Shown piece by piece: positions 11,706-19,840 of a stretch of 64,000 nt of DNA. The stretch covers positions 3,416,247-3,480,246 of the forward strand of contig NZ_VLNU01000001.1 in the NCBI RefSeq assembly GCF_009765165.1. Reading direction: 5' to 3'. A program made the translations under genes and the position numbers. Origin of the DNA: Lysobacter panacisoli (GTDB lineage Bacteria > Pseudomonadota > Gammaproteobacteria > Xanthomonadales > Xanthomonadaceae). The notes beneath the pieces are model-generated. The model had not been told where the DNA came from. It saw only the letters and a list, made by a program, of their open reading frames with translations, and made no database searches. How positions within the stretch are numbered: position 1 is the stretch's first letter; each line of letters starts with the position of its first letter.

Positions 11706-13847
11706 ATGAGCCGCACTTCCCTGCTGGCGCTGCTGGCTTCGCTCGTGCTGTGCTTCGCGTCCGGTCTGGTGCGCGCAGCATCGTACGAAAGCGAACTGCC
11801 GCCGGCGCTGTTCTCCGATCCCGACATGTGCCGTCACACGGCCTGCGACAGCGTGCTGCCGCAGGCCATGCGCTTCTCGTTGCGAGAAGGCAATCCCGCG
11901 TTCGTGAAGGGACTGCGCGATGTCGATGGTCGCGAGGAAGTCGTCGGCTACGTGTTCCTCACCACCGACGTCACGCCGGAAATCGTCGGCTATTCGGGAA
12001 AGCCGATCGTCACGCTGGTGGGCATGGACGCGCAGGGCCGCATCAACGGGGCCCGCATCCTCAAGCACAGTGAGCCGATTCTGCTCGCGGGCATCCCCGA
12101 ATCGGAACTGTCGCGCTACATCGCCCAGTACAACGGCACGCCACCGGGCGCGCGCTACGAACTCGGCAAGGCCGAAGGCGACCACATCGCGATGGCGGCC
12201 GTCAGCGGCGCAACGGTGACGGTTATCGCCGAGAACCAGGCCATCAGCCGTGGCAGCTACGCCGTCGCGCGCCAGGTCGGTCTGGTGGACGCGGTGCAAC
12301 GACCGCAGGCACGACTCGTCGCCGATGCGACGCCGCGCAACTGGGCGCAGCTCGTCGACGAAGGCAGCGTGCAACGATTGACCGTACGCGCCGAAGATGT
12401 CGGCGCACCGCCGTCGGAACAACCGTTCATCGACCTGTGGTTCGGCTACCTCAACGCGCCGTCAATCGGCACCAGCATCCTCGGTGATTCCGGGTACCGC
12501 CGCCTCATGTCCGGCCTTGCGCCCGGCGAACACGCGATCTTCGTCGTCGGCGACGGGAGCAGCTCGTTCAAGGGTTCGGCCTTCGTGCGCGGCGGCATCT
12601 ACGATCGCATCCAGGTGTCGCAGGACGTCGAGGTCCATAGCTTCCGCGACACCGACTACCTCACCCTGCACGGCATCCGAGCCGAGGGTGCGCCGGAGTA
12701 CCGCGAATCGGGCATCTTCGTCCTGCGCGACCCGTCGTTCTCCGCCGCGTATCCGTGGAAGCTGACCTTCCTGTCGAACCGCAGCGAAGTCGGACACCAG
12801 ACCGAATACGCCAACTTCGACGCCGAGTACTGGTTGCCGTCACGCCATCTGCAAGGCGGTCGGCCGGTCGTGCAGAAGCCCATGCCGACGTGGGTGCAGG
12901 CGTGGAAGAACAAGCGCTGGGAAATCGCGGGGTTCGTCACCCTGCTCGCGTTCACCGCCGCCTTCTACGCGACGCACCGTCGCTGGGCCGCCCGCTCGCG
13001 CCGCACCGACAAGCGCTGGATCCTGTGGCCGCACATCACGGTGTGGCTGGTCGCGGTCGTGTTCGTCGGGTTCTCGCAACTCGCACAGCCGTCGGTCGTG
13101 CAGTTGCTCACCCTGCTCCACTCGGTTCGCGACGGCTGGCGCTGGGATCTGTTCCTGAGCGATCCGCTGATCTTCCTGTTCTGGATCTTCATCGCGATCA
13201 CCATCGTGCTGTGGGGACGCGGCGTGTTCTGCGGATGGCTGTGTCCGTACGGCTCGCTCTCAGAACTGCTGTACAAGTTCGCCGGCCGCATCGGTCTGAA
13301 GAAGTGGCAGTTCAAGCTGCCATCGCGCTGGCACCACCGGCTGCGCTGGACCAAGTACGTGGTGCTGGCGGTGCTTGTCGCCGCGTCGCTGCACTCTATG
13401 GCACTGGCCGAACGCCTGGCCGAAGTAGAACCGTTCAAGACCACGTTCCTCGTCCATGTGTGGACGCGAAGCTGGCCGTTCGTCGTGTTCTGGACTTTGC
13501 TGATGGTCGCGTCGATGTTCATGGAGCGTCCGTTCTGCAAGTACCTGTGTCCGCTCGGTGCGGGTCTTGCCATTCCCTCGCGCTTCCGCCTGTTTGGGCT
13601 GTGGCGCAAGGCCGAGTGCAGCACCTGCAAGGCCTGCGCCGCTGGCTGCGGTTCGCAGGCCATCGATGAGCGCGGCCGCATCGACCCGAGCGAATGCATG
13701 CAGTGTCTGGATTGCATGGTCCTGTACTACGACGACCACGCCTGCCCTCCGCTTGCCAGCGAGCGCAAGCGACGCACCAAGGCCGGCCAGCCGCTCACGC
13801 CGGTCGGACGCGATGGCCACTTCATTCCGTTGAGGCTGACCGAGTGA
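11706..13847 (+). CDS. nosR: NosR, membrane flavo-iron-sulfur protein for N2O reduction
   Basis: Membrane protein needed for nosZ expression and electron supply to NosZ. Signal peptide (about 1-24), periplasmic FMN-binding domain with SGATVT, where Thr172 is the expected covalent FMN site, then several membrane helices. Cytoplasmic CxxxCP motifs begin at Cys509 and Cys611. Two [4Fe-4S] ferredoxin-like sites begin at Cys638 and Cys664. At 713 residues it is normal length. Start at 11706 is preceded by GGAG. The stop overlaps the GTG start of nosD, indicating translational coupling. Confidence 0.95.
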   Translation: MSRTSLLALLASLVLCFASGLVRAASYESELPPALFSDPDMCRHTACDSVLPQAMRFSLREGNPAFVKGLRDVDGREEVVGYVFLTTDVTPEIVGYSGKPIVTLVGMDAQGRINGARILKHSEPILLAGIPESELSRYIAQYNGTPPGARYELGKAEGDHIAMAAVSGATVTVIAENQAISRGSYAVARQVGLVDAVQRPQARLVADATPRNWAQLVDEGSVQRLTVRAEDVGAPPSEQPFIDLWFGYLNAPSIGTSILGDSGYRRLMSGLAPGEHAIFVVGDGSSSFKGSAFVRGGIYDRIQVSQDVEVHSFRDTDYLTLHGIRAEGAPEYRESGIFVLRDPSFSAAYPWKLTFLSNRSEVGHQTEYANFDAEYWLPSRHLQGGRPVVQKPMPTWVQAWKNKRWEIAGFVTLLAFTAAFYATHRRWAARSRRTDKRWILWPHITVWLVAVVFVGFSQLAQPSVVQLLTLLHSVRDGWRWDLFLSDPLIFLFWIFIAITIVLWGRGVFCGWLCPYGSLSELLYKFAGRIGLKKWQFKLPSRWHHRLRWTKYVVLAVLVAASLHSMALAERLAEVEPFKTTFLVHVWTRSWPFVVFWTLLMVASMFMERPFCKYLCPLGAGLAIPSRFRLFGLWRKAECSTCKACAAGCGSQAIDERGRIDPSECMQCLDCMVLYYDDHACPPLASERKRRTKAGQPLTPVGRDGHFIPLRLTE

Positions 13848-15136
13848 ATACGGTGAATGCGCGGACCGTTGCGATGCTGGCCGGACTTCTCGGCGCGTTG
13901 GCCTGCGCGAAACCGGAAGCCGCCACTCTGCAGGTGCGTGCCGGCGAACGCATCGGCGATGCCATCGAGCGCGCCAGCGCCGGCGACGTTATCGAGATCG
14001 AACGCGGCCGCTACGTCGAGAACCTGCGCATCGACAAGCCGCTGACGCTGCTGGGCGCCGAGGGCGTCAGCGTCAGCGGCGACGGTCATGGCGACGTGAT
14101 CCGCGTCGCCTCGCCCGACGTGCGCATCGAGAAGCTGATCGTGCGCGACGGCGGCGGCGACCTCGGCCAGCAGAACGCGGGCATCTACCTGCAACCCGGA
14201 TCGCACCGCGCGATCGTGCGCGAATGCGTGTTCGCGAACGTGCTGTTCGGCCTGTGGATCGAAAAGGCCGATGACGTGCTGATCGAGCGAAACCTGGTGA
14301 CCGGCATGCGCCACCGGCTCTCGTCGCAGCGCGGCAACGGCATCCAGCTCTACAACAGCCAGCGCGCCCGCATCCTGCACAACCAGATCAGCTTCACCCG
14401 CGACGGCATCTACGTCGACGTGTCCCACGACGCGCGATTCATCGGCAACGAGATCCACCATGTGCGATACGGATCGCACTACATGAACTCCTACCGCAAT
14501 GTCTGGCAGGGCAACGACAGCCACGACAACCTCGGCGGACTGGCGCTGATGGAAGTGCGCGACATCCAGGTGATCGGGAACCGCACATGGAACAATGCCG
14601 ATCACGGGATCATGCTGCGCACGCTCCAGGATTCGACCATCGCCGACAACATCAGCGTCGGCAACGCGCGCGGCCTGTTCGTCTACGACGCCGAGTACAA
14701 CGTCCTGCGCGGCAACCTCGTCGCCGGCAATCGCGTCGGCATGCATCTGTGGGCGGGCTCGTACCACAACGAGGTGGACGGCAACGACTTCATCCACAAC
14801 GGCGAACAGGTGCGCTATGTCGCCTCGCGCGATGTGCAGTGGGGCCGTGGCGGCGGCAATTTCTGGAGCAACTACCTCGGCTGGGACCAGGACGGCGATG
14901 CCCGTGGGGATGTTCCGTTCGAGGCCAGCGACGCGGTCGACCGCATGGTCACCCGTTATCCCTTCGTCAAGCTTCTGGACAACAGTCCCGTGATGCAGAC
15001 CCTGAAAATGATCGCGCGCCAGTTCCCGGTGATGCGCGTGGCAACCATCGTCGACGAGAAGCCGGCGATGCGCCCGCACCACGCGGACTGGGCGCAGTGG
15101 CTCGAACGCGGCAAGCCGCGCGGAGAATCGCCGTGA
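13844..15136 (+). CDS. nosD: NosD, periplasmic copper-site assembly protein
   Basis: Periplasmic protein required with NosF and NosY for building the CuZ cluster of NosZ. The 430 residues show a signal peptide (about 1-25, ending before ATLQVRAGE) and a repetitive right-handed beta-helix with CASH-type repeats rich in Asn and Gly (for example RGNLVAGNRVGMHLW). The GTG start at 13844 overlaps the nosR stop as GTGA and has TGAGG upstream; a second GTG nine bases on is possible. Confidence 0.93.
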   Translation: MNTVNARTVAMLAGLLGALACAKPEAATLQVRAGERIGDAIERASAGDVIEIERGRYVENLRIDKPLTLLGAEGVSVSGDGHGDVIRVASPDVRIEKLIVRDGGGDLGQQNAGIYLQPGSHRAIVRECVFANVLFGLWIEKADDVLIERNLVTGMRHRLSSQRGNGIQLYNSQRARILHNQISFTRDGIYVDVSHDARFIGNEIHHVRYGSHYMNSYRNVWQGNDSHDNLGGLALMEVRDIQVIGNRTWNNADHGIMLRTLQDSTIADNISVGNARGLFVYDAEYNVLRGNLVAGNRVGMHLWAGSYHNEVDGNDFIHNGEQVRYVASRDVQWGRGGGNFWSNYLGWDQDGDARGDVPFEASDAVDRMVTRYPFVKLLDNSPVMQTLKMIARQFPVMRVATIVDEKPAMRPHHADWAQWLERGKPRGESP

Positions 15137-16059
15137 GCGTGGCGATGATCGAGATCGACGGCGCGAGCATGCACTACGGTGCCGTGCACGCCGTCGACGA
15201 CGTCAGCCTGCGCGTCGAAGCCGGCCAGATCTTCGGCCTCACCGGCCACAACGGTGCCGGCAAGAGCACGCTGTTCAAGATGATGCTCGGCATCCTGCGC
15301 CCCACCCTCGGCACGATCCGCATCCGCGGCGAGCGGATCGAGCGCGGAAGTCCGCTGTCGGTGCGACGCGGGATCGGCTACCTGCCCGAGAACCTCGCGC
15401 TGTACGACAACCTCAGCGGTCTGGAGACGCTGCGCTTCTTCGCGCGCATCAAGTCCGCGGACGCGCGCGCCTGCGAAGGCCTGCTCGAACGCGTGGGCCT
15501 GGTCGACGCAGCGCACCGCAAGGTCCGTGAGTACTCCAAGGGGATGCGTCAGCGGCTGGGTTTCGCCCAGGCGCTGATCGGCCGGCCTTCGCTGCTGTTG
15601 CTCGACGAACCCACCAACGGCCTCGACCCGGTCGCCACCCGCACGTTCTACGAAGCGCTGGACGATTTGCGCGACGACGGCGTCAGCGTGGTGATCAGCT
15701 CGCACCTGCTGTCGGAGATCGAACCGCGCGTCGATTCGCTGGCGATCATGGCGAACGGACGGCTGCTCGCGCACGGATCCGTCGCCGAGCTGGGGCGCAC
15801 GGCTGAACTGCCGGCGCGCGTGCGCGTGGAGCTGCGCCCAGACGCGATCGAACGCATCGATCGTGCGGTATCCGACGCGGGCTTCGGCCCGACGATCGTC
15901 GACGGCCATCGCCTGAGCTTCGAAGCGCCCATGACACGAAAGGTCCCGCTGATCGCGTTGCTGGCTTCGCTCGGCGATGCGATCTCCGGGTTCGAAGTCA
16001 CCGATCCGACGCTGGAGGATGTCTTCCTGCGTCTGTCCCACCGTGGAGCGGATGCATGA
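15133..16059 (+). CDS. nosF: NosF, ABC transporter ATPase for copper-site assembly
   Basis: Cytoplasmic ATPase of the NosDFY complex. Walker A GHNGAGKST spans residues 38-46, the signature reads YSKGMRQR, Walker B is LLLLDEPTNGLDP and the H-loop is SSHLLSEIE; a C-terminal regulatory extension follows. The 308-residue frame starts at GTG 15133, which overlaps the nosD stop as GTGA and has GGAG seven bases upstream; an ATG at 15145 is an alternative. It overlaps nosY by four bases. Confidence 0.94.
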   Translation: MSVAMIEIDGASMHYGAVHAVDDVSLRVEAGQIFGLTGHNGAGKSTLFKMMLGILRPTLGTIRIRGERIERGSPLSVRRGIGYLPENLALYDNLSGLETLRFFARIKSADARACEGLLERVGLVDAAHRKVREYSKGMRQRLGFAQALIGRPSLLLLDEPTNGLDPVATRTFYEALDDLRDDGVSVVISSHLLSEIEPRVDSLAIMANGRLLAHGSVAELGRTAELPARVRVELRPDAIERIDRAVSDAGFGPTIVDGHRLSFEAPMTRKVPLIALLASLGDAISGFEVTDPTLEDVFLRLSHRGADA

Positions 16060-16910
16060 AGCACGATGCGCACATCGCCCCGTCGGTTGCCAACCACTCG
16101 GCGCTGCGTCCCTTCCTCGCCGTCGCCGGCAAGGAATTCCGCGATCGCCTGCGCAACCGGTGGGTACTCGCCGTGGCGCTGGTGTTGGCGGTCTTCGCGC
16201 TGCTGATCGCGTACTTCGGTGGCGCTCAGAGCGGTGAGGTGGGTTTCCGCGGCATCGGCGTCACCGTGGCAAGCCTGACCAGCCTGGCGATCTACCTCGT
16301 GCCGCTGATCGCGCTTCTGCTTGGCTTCGACGCGATCGTCGGCGAGCGCGAGCGCGGCACGCTCGACCTGTTGTTGTCGATGCCGATATCGCGACAGGGA
16401 CTATTGCTGGGCAAGTACTGCGGGCTCGGCGCGGCGCTGGGCCTGTCCACGCTCGCCGGTCTCGGGGCCGCGCTGCTGCCGCTGGCCGGACGCCTCGACG
16501 CCGACGGCCTGTTGCTCTACCTCACCTTCGTCGGCAGCACGCTGCTGCTCGGCCTCGCCTTCCTCAGCATCGCCGTACTGGTGTCCGTCGTTTCGCGCGA
16601 ACGCGCCCGCGCATCGGGCGCGGCGATCGCGATCTGGTTCTTCTTCGTTCTGGTGTTCGACCTCGCGCTGCTGGGTGTGCTCGTCGCCTCCGCCGGACGC
16701 AACGCATCGACGTGGGCGCCGTACGCGCTGCTGCTCAATCCGGCGGACGTGTTCCGCGTACTCAACGTGTTCGGGATGGAGTCGATGCGCAGCGCTTTCG
16801 GCATGGAAACGCTGCTGTCGGACCACTGGAACAACCCCGTCCTGCTGTGCGTGGTGATGCTGTCGTGGATCGTCGCACCGCTGGGCATCGCCCTTTGGAG
16901 GTTCCGATGA
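16056..16910 (+). CDS. nosY: NosY, ABC transporter permease for copper-site assembly
   Basis: Inner-membrane permease of NosDFY, 284 residues with about six membrane helices. The first follows a short basic N-terminus at residues 34-53. The DAIVGERERGTLDLLLSMPISR segment is the conserved cytoplasmic loop of ABC-2 type permeases. The ATG overlaps the nosF stop (ATGA), and its own stop overlaps the nosL start the same way, so the genes are probably translated in concert. Confidence 0.93.
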   Translation: MKHDAHIAPSVANHSALRPFLAVAGKEFRDRLRNRWVLAVALVLAVFALLIAYFGGAQSGEVGFRGIGVTVASLTSLAIYLVPLIALLLGFDAIVGERERGTLDLLLSMPISRQGLLLGKYCGLGAALGLSTLAGLGAALLPLAGRLDADGLLLYLTFVGSTLLLGLAFLSIAVLVSVVSRERARASGAAIAIWFFFVLVFDLALLGVLVASAGRNASTWAPYALLLNPADVFRVLNVFGMESMRSAFGMETLLSDHWNNPVLLCVVMLSWIVAPLGIALWRFR

Positions 16911-17440
16911 CATTGCGTTCGAATGGGCGCGCGCGATTGCGCCGCCTTGTCGCGCTGGCCCTGCCCGCGCTCCTGCTGTCCGCCTGTGGCGAGCGCACGT
17001 CGGTGACAACCGCGCCGATCGAGCCGCGCGCAGGCGAGATCTGCGAACTCGACGGCATGACGCTGGCGGATTTCCCCGGCCCGAAGGGGCAGATCCGTTA
17101 CGCCGACGGCAAGACCTCGTACTTCTGCGACACGGTGGAACTGTTGTCGGTCGTGCTGATGCCCGAACAGGTGCGCAAGGTCGACGGCGCCTATACCCAG
17201 GACATGGCGCGCGCCAACTGGGAGACACCGGCAGGACATTGGATCCGCGTCGAGGACGCCTTCTACGTCGAAGGCTCGCGTCGCGTCGGCAGCATGGGAC
17301 CGACCCTGGCCAGCTTCGCCCTGCGCGCCGATGCCGAGGTGTTCGCGCGCAAGTTCGGCGGCAAGGTGCTGCCGTTCTCGGAAATCACGCCCAACCAGGT
17401 ACGGCTCGACGGCGGCACGACCCACGACCAGGGAATGTGA
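16907..17440 (+). CDS. nosL: NosL, copper-binding lipoprotein
   Basis: Outer-membrane or periplasmic lipoprotein that brings Cu(I) to apo-NosZ. The 177 residues start with a basic signal peptide and a lipobox Leu-Ser-Ala-Cys27. The GEICELDGM segment and the later VGSMGPTLASF segment carry conserved NosL Cys and Met positions. TGGAGG stands six bases before the ATG, which overlaps the nosY stop. Confidence 0.92.
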   Translation: MTLRSNGRARLRRLVALALPALLLSACGERTSVTTAPIEPRAGEICELDGMTLADFPGPKGQIRYADGKTSYFCDTVELLSVVLMPEQVRKVDGAYTQDMARANWETPAGHWIRVEDAFYVEGSRRVGSMGPTLASFALRADAEVFARKFGGKVLPFSEITPNQVRLDGGTTHDQGM

Positions 17441-17447
17441 GACGACG

Positions 17448-18065
17448 ATGGAACCTTTCTTCGTAGGCATGGCACCGGAAAAGGCGCTGGAACTGGCCGC
17501 GGCGTCGCGTCGCGCCTTCGACCTGCGCGAACAGCGCAAAGAGCTGCTGGAGCAGAGCGGATTCGGCGACGCCGACGCCCTCCTGGATGCGGTTCGCGCC
17601 GGCGAGGTCGATCCGGACACGGGATACGACACATGGCTCGGCATGGCCCTGCTGCTGGAACAACATGACGCATTGCGCGCCTGGATCGAGTGGCGCTGCC
17701 GCGACACCGGCCAATCGCCCGAGCCCTGCAGCGCGCCGTTGGCGGATCTGCTGGAAACGCTGCCGGAGTCGTTGGCGTCGAACATCACCGTGCATCCGGA
17801 CGCGGTGTCGTTCTCGGACGACAGGATCGCCGCCATCGCACGTGTGGTTTCGCCGACACAGTGGGCGCTGCAGTGGAGCGTCGATGGGCGCACATGGCGT
17901 CTGGATACCGCGCCGCGCGAGGGCGACGAGATCGCCACACGCGCCCGCCTGCGTCGGCCCGACGCGTCCATCGACGCCGATCCGTGGGACTTCGACGGCG
18001 TAGACGCGCGCGAATACGTCCTGCCCCGCTTTCTCGCCCGACTGGCCGACACGCCCGAGCCATGA
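17448..18065 (+). CDS. Protein of unknown function in the nos operon
   Basis: A 205-residue protein I do not recognise. It has no signal peptide, no membrane segment and no cofactor motif; it is acidic and rich in Ala, Leu, Asp and Trp. The N-terminal half looks helical (repeated Ala/Leu/Glu stretches to residue 110) and the rest has beta-type segments with several Trp. It starts seven bases after nosL and its stop overlaps the ATG of the ApbE gene (ATGA), so it is firmly part of the operon. A cytoplasmic helper for NosF/NosY or flavin loading is only a guess. Confidence 0.75.
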   Translation: MEPFFVGMAPEKALELAAASRRAFDLREQRKELLEQSGFGDADALLDAVRAGEVDPDTGYDTWLGMALLLEQHDALRAWIEWRCRDTGQSPEPCSAPLADLLETLPESLASNITVHPDAVSFSDDRIAAIARVVSPTQWALQWSVDGRTWRLDTAPREGDEIATRARLRRPDASIDADPWDFDGVDAREYVLPRFLARLADTPEP

Positions 18066-19156
18066 AGAGCCAGCGTCGCCCGATCGGCAGGCTCCGCCTC
18101 GGACGATTGGCAGTGGTCGTGGCACTCGTCGCGATCGTGGCGACGGCGCTGGTGCGGTTGCGGCCGGTCGCGCAGGTCGAGGCGGAATACCTCGTCTTCG
18201 GTTCGCGTGCGCGCATCGTCGTGCAGACGCGCGATCGCGAAAGCGCCGAAACGGCCTTGTCCGCGATCGGCCGCAAGCTCGCGGACGACCATCGCCGCTG
18301 GCACGCCTGGGAACCCAGCGAACTCACCCGCCTCAACGAGGCGCTCGCGCGCGGCCAATCACGCGAAGTCGATGCCGACATGGCGGAAATGATCCGCCAT
18401 GCGCAGCGCGGCTACGACCTCACCGATGGCCTGTTCAACGCTGCCGCCGGGAAACTGATCGGCGCATGGGGATTCCACACTGGCGATTACCCCGTGCGCA
18501 CCGCCGCGCCGGCCGCGCCGCGCATCGAGCAGCTGGTCGCGCAAGCGCCCGCGATGATCGACGTGGATGTCCACGGCACCACGATCAGCAGCCGCAATCC
18601 GGCGGTTTCGCTGGACCTCAATGGCCTCTCCGAAGGCTACGCCTCGCTGCAGGCGCAGCGCGTACTGGCGGAGCACGGCCTGCATGATGCGCTGGTCTAC
18701 GTCGGCGGCTTCGTGCTCGCGCTCGGACACGACCGCGGCGCGGACTGGGAAGTCGGCGTTCGCGGTCCGAAGGAACTGCTGGGCACCGTGCGACTGCGCG
18801 ACGGCGAGGCCCTGTCCTCGTCCGGGGATTACCTGCGACGACGGACCGACGGCGGCGGCCACATCGTCGATCCGCGCGAAGGGCGACCACAGCGTCGCAG
18901 CGCGGCGACCACCGTGCTCGCCGACGATCCGGTGCTGGCCGACATGGCCGCGACCGCGCTGATGGTGGCCGGCGAACCGGGCTTCGATCGCCTGCTGGCA
19001 CGTATGCGCCTGGGCTGCGCCCTGCTGGTCACCTCGGACGGGCGGCTCCACCTCACACGCGGGATGGAAGCACGATTGCGCGACATTCCCGTGGGATTGC
19101 CGCGCACCGTGCATGCAGGCGCGGGCATGGACTGCAGCGTCGCAACGCGACGCTGA
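18062..19156 (+). CDS. nosX: ApbE/NosX-type FAD:protein FMN transferase
   Basis: Mg-dependent enzyme that attaches FMN covalently to a Thr of target proteins, here most likely Thr172 of NosR. The 364 residues have an N-terminal hydrophobic segment (about 15-33) placing the domain in the periplasm. ApbE motifs follow: SLDLNGLSEGYA, VYVGG, SSSGDYLRR, HIVDPREGRP and the Ala-Asp-Met-Ala-Ala-Thr-Ala segment. It ends the operon. Called nosX from context; the domain alone supports only ApbE. Confidence 0.88.
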   Translation: MKSQRRPIGRLRLGRLAVVVALVAIVATALVRLRPVAQVEAEYLVFGSRARIVVQTRDRESAETALSAIGRKLADDHRRWHAWEPSELTRLNEALARGQSREVDADMAEMIRHAQRGYDLTDGLFNAAAGKLIGAWGFHTGDYPVRTAAPAAPRIEQLVAQAPAMIDVDVHGTTISSRNPAVSLDLNGLSEGYASLQAQRVLAEHGLHDALVYVGGFVLALGHDRGADWEVGVRGPKELLGTVRLRDGEALSSSGDYLRRRTDGGGHIVDPREGRPQRRSAATTVLADDPVLADMAATALMVAGEPGFDRLLARMRLGCALLVTSDGRLHLTRGMEARLRDIPVGLPRTVHAGAGMDCSVATRR

Positions 19157-19162
19157 CCGTCG

Positions 19163-19690
<528 letters not shown>

Positions 19691-19840
19691 TCATTCCATC
19701 GTCGAACGCGTCCCGCCGCATCCGGTCAGCCAACCGACTCGCCGGAAGTGGCAAAATTGGCGTTCCCCGCGTCTGCGCGGCCAGCCAGCCACCGACGGCC
19801 TCGCGCCACGGCCGCCCGCCACTCCAGGTTTCGATCGCCG

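Noticed and set aside
9075..19156. nos locus as a recently acquired island
   Set aside because: I see no integrase, tRNA junction, direct repeats or clear change of base composition at its borders; only comparative data could decide.
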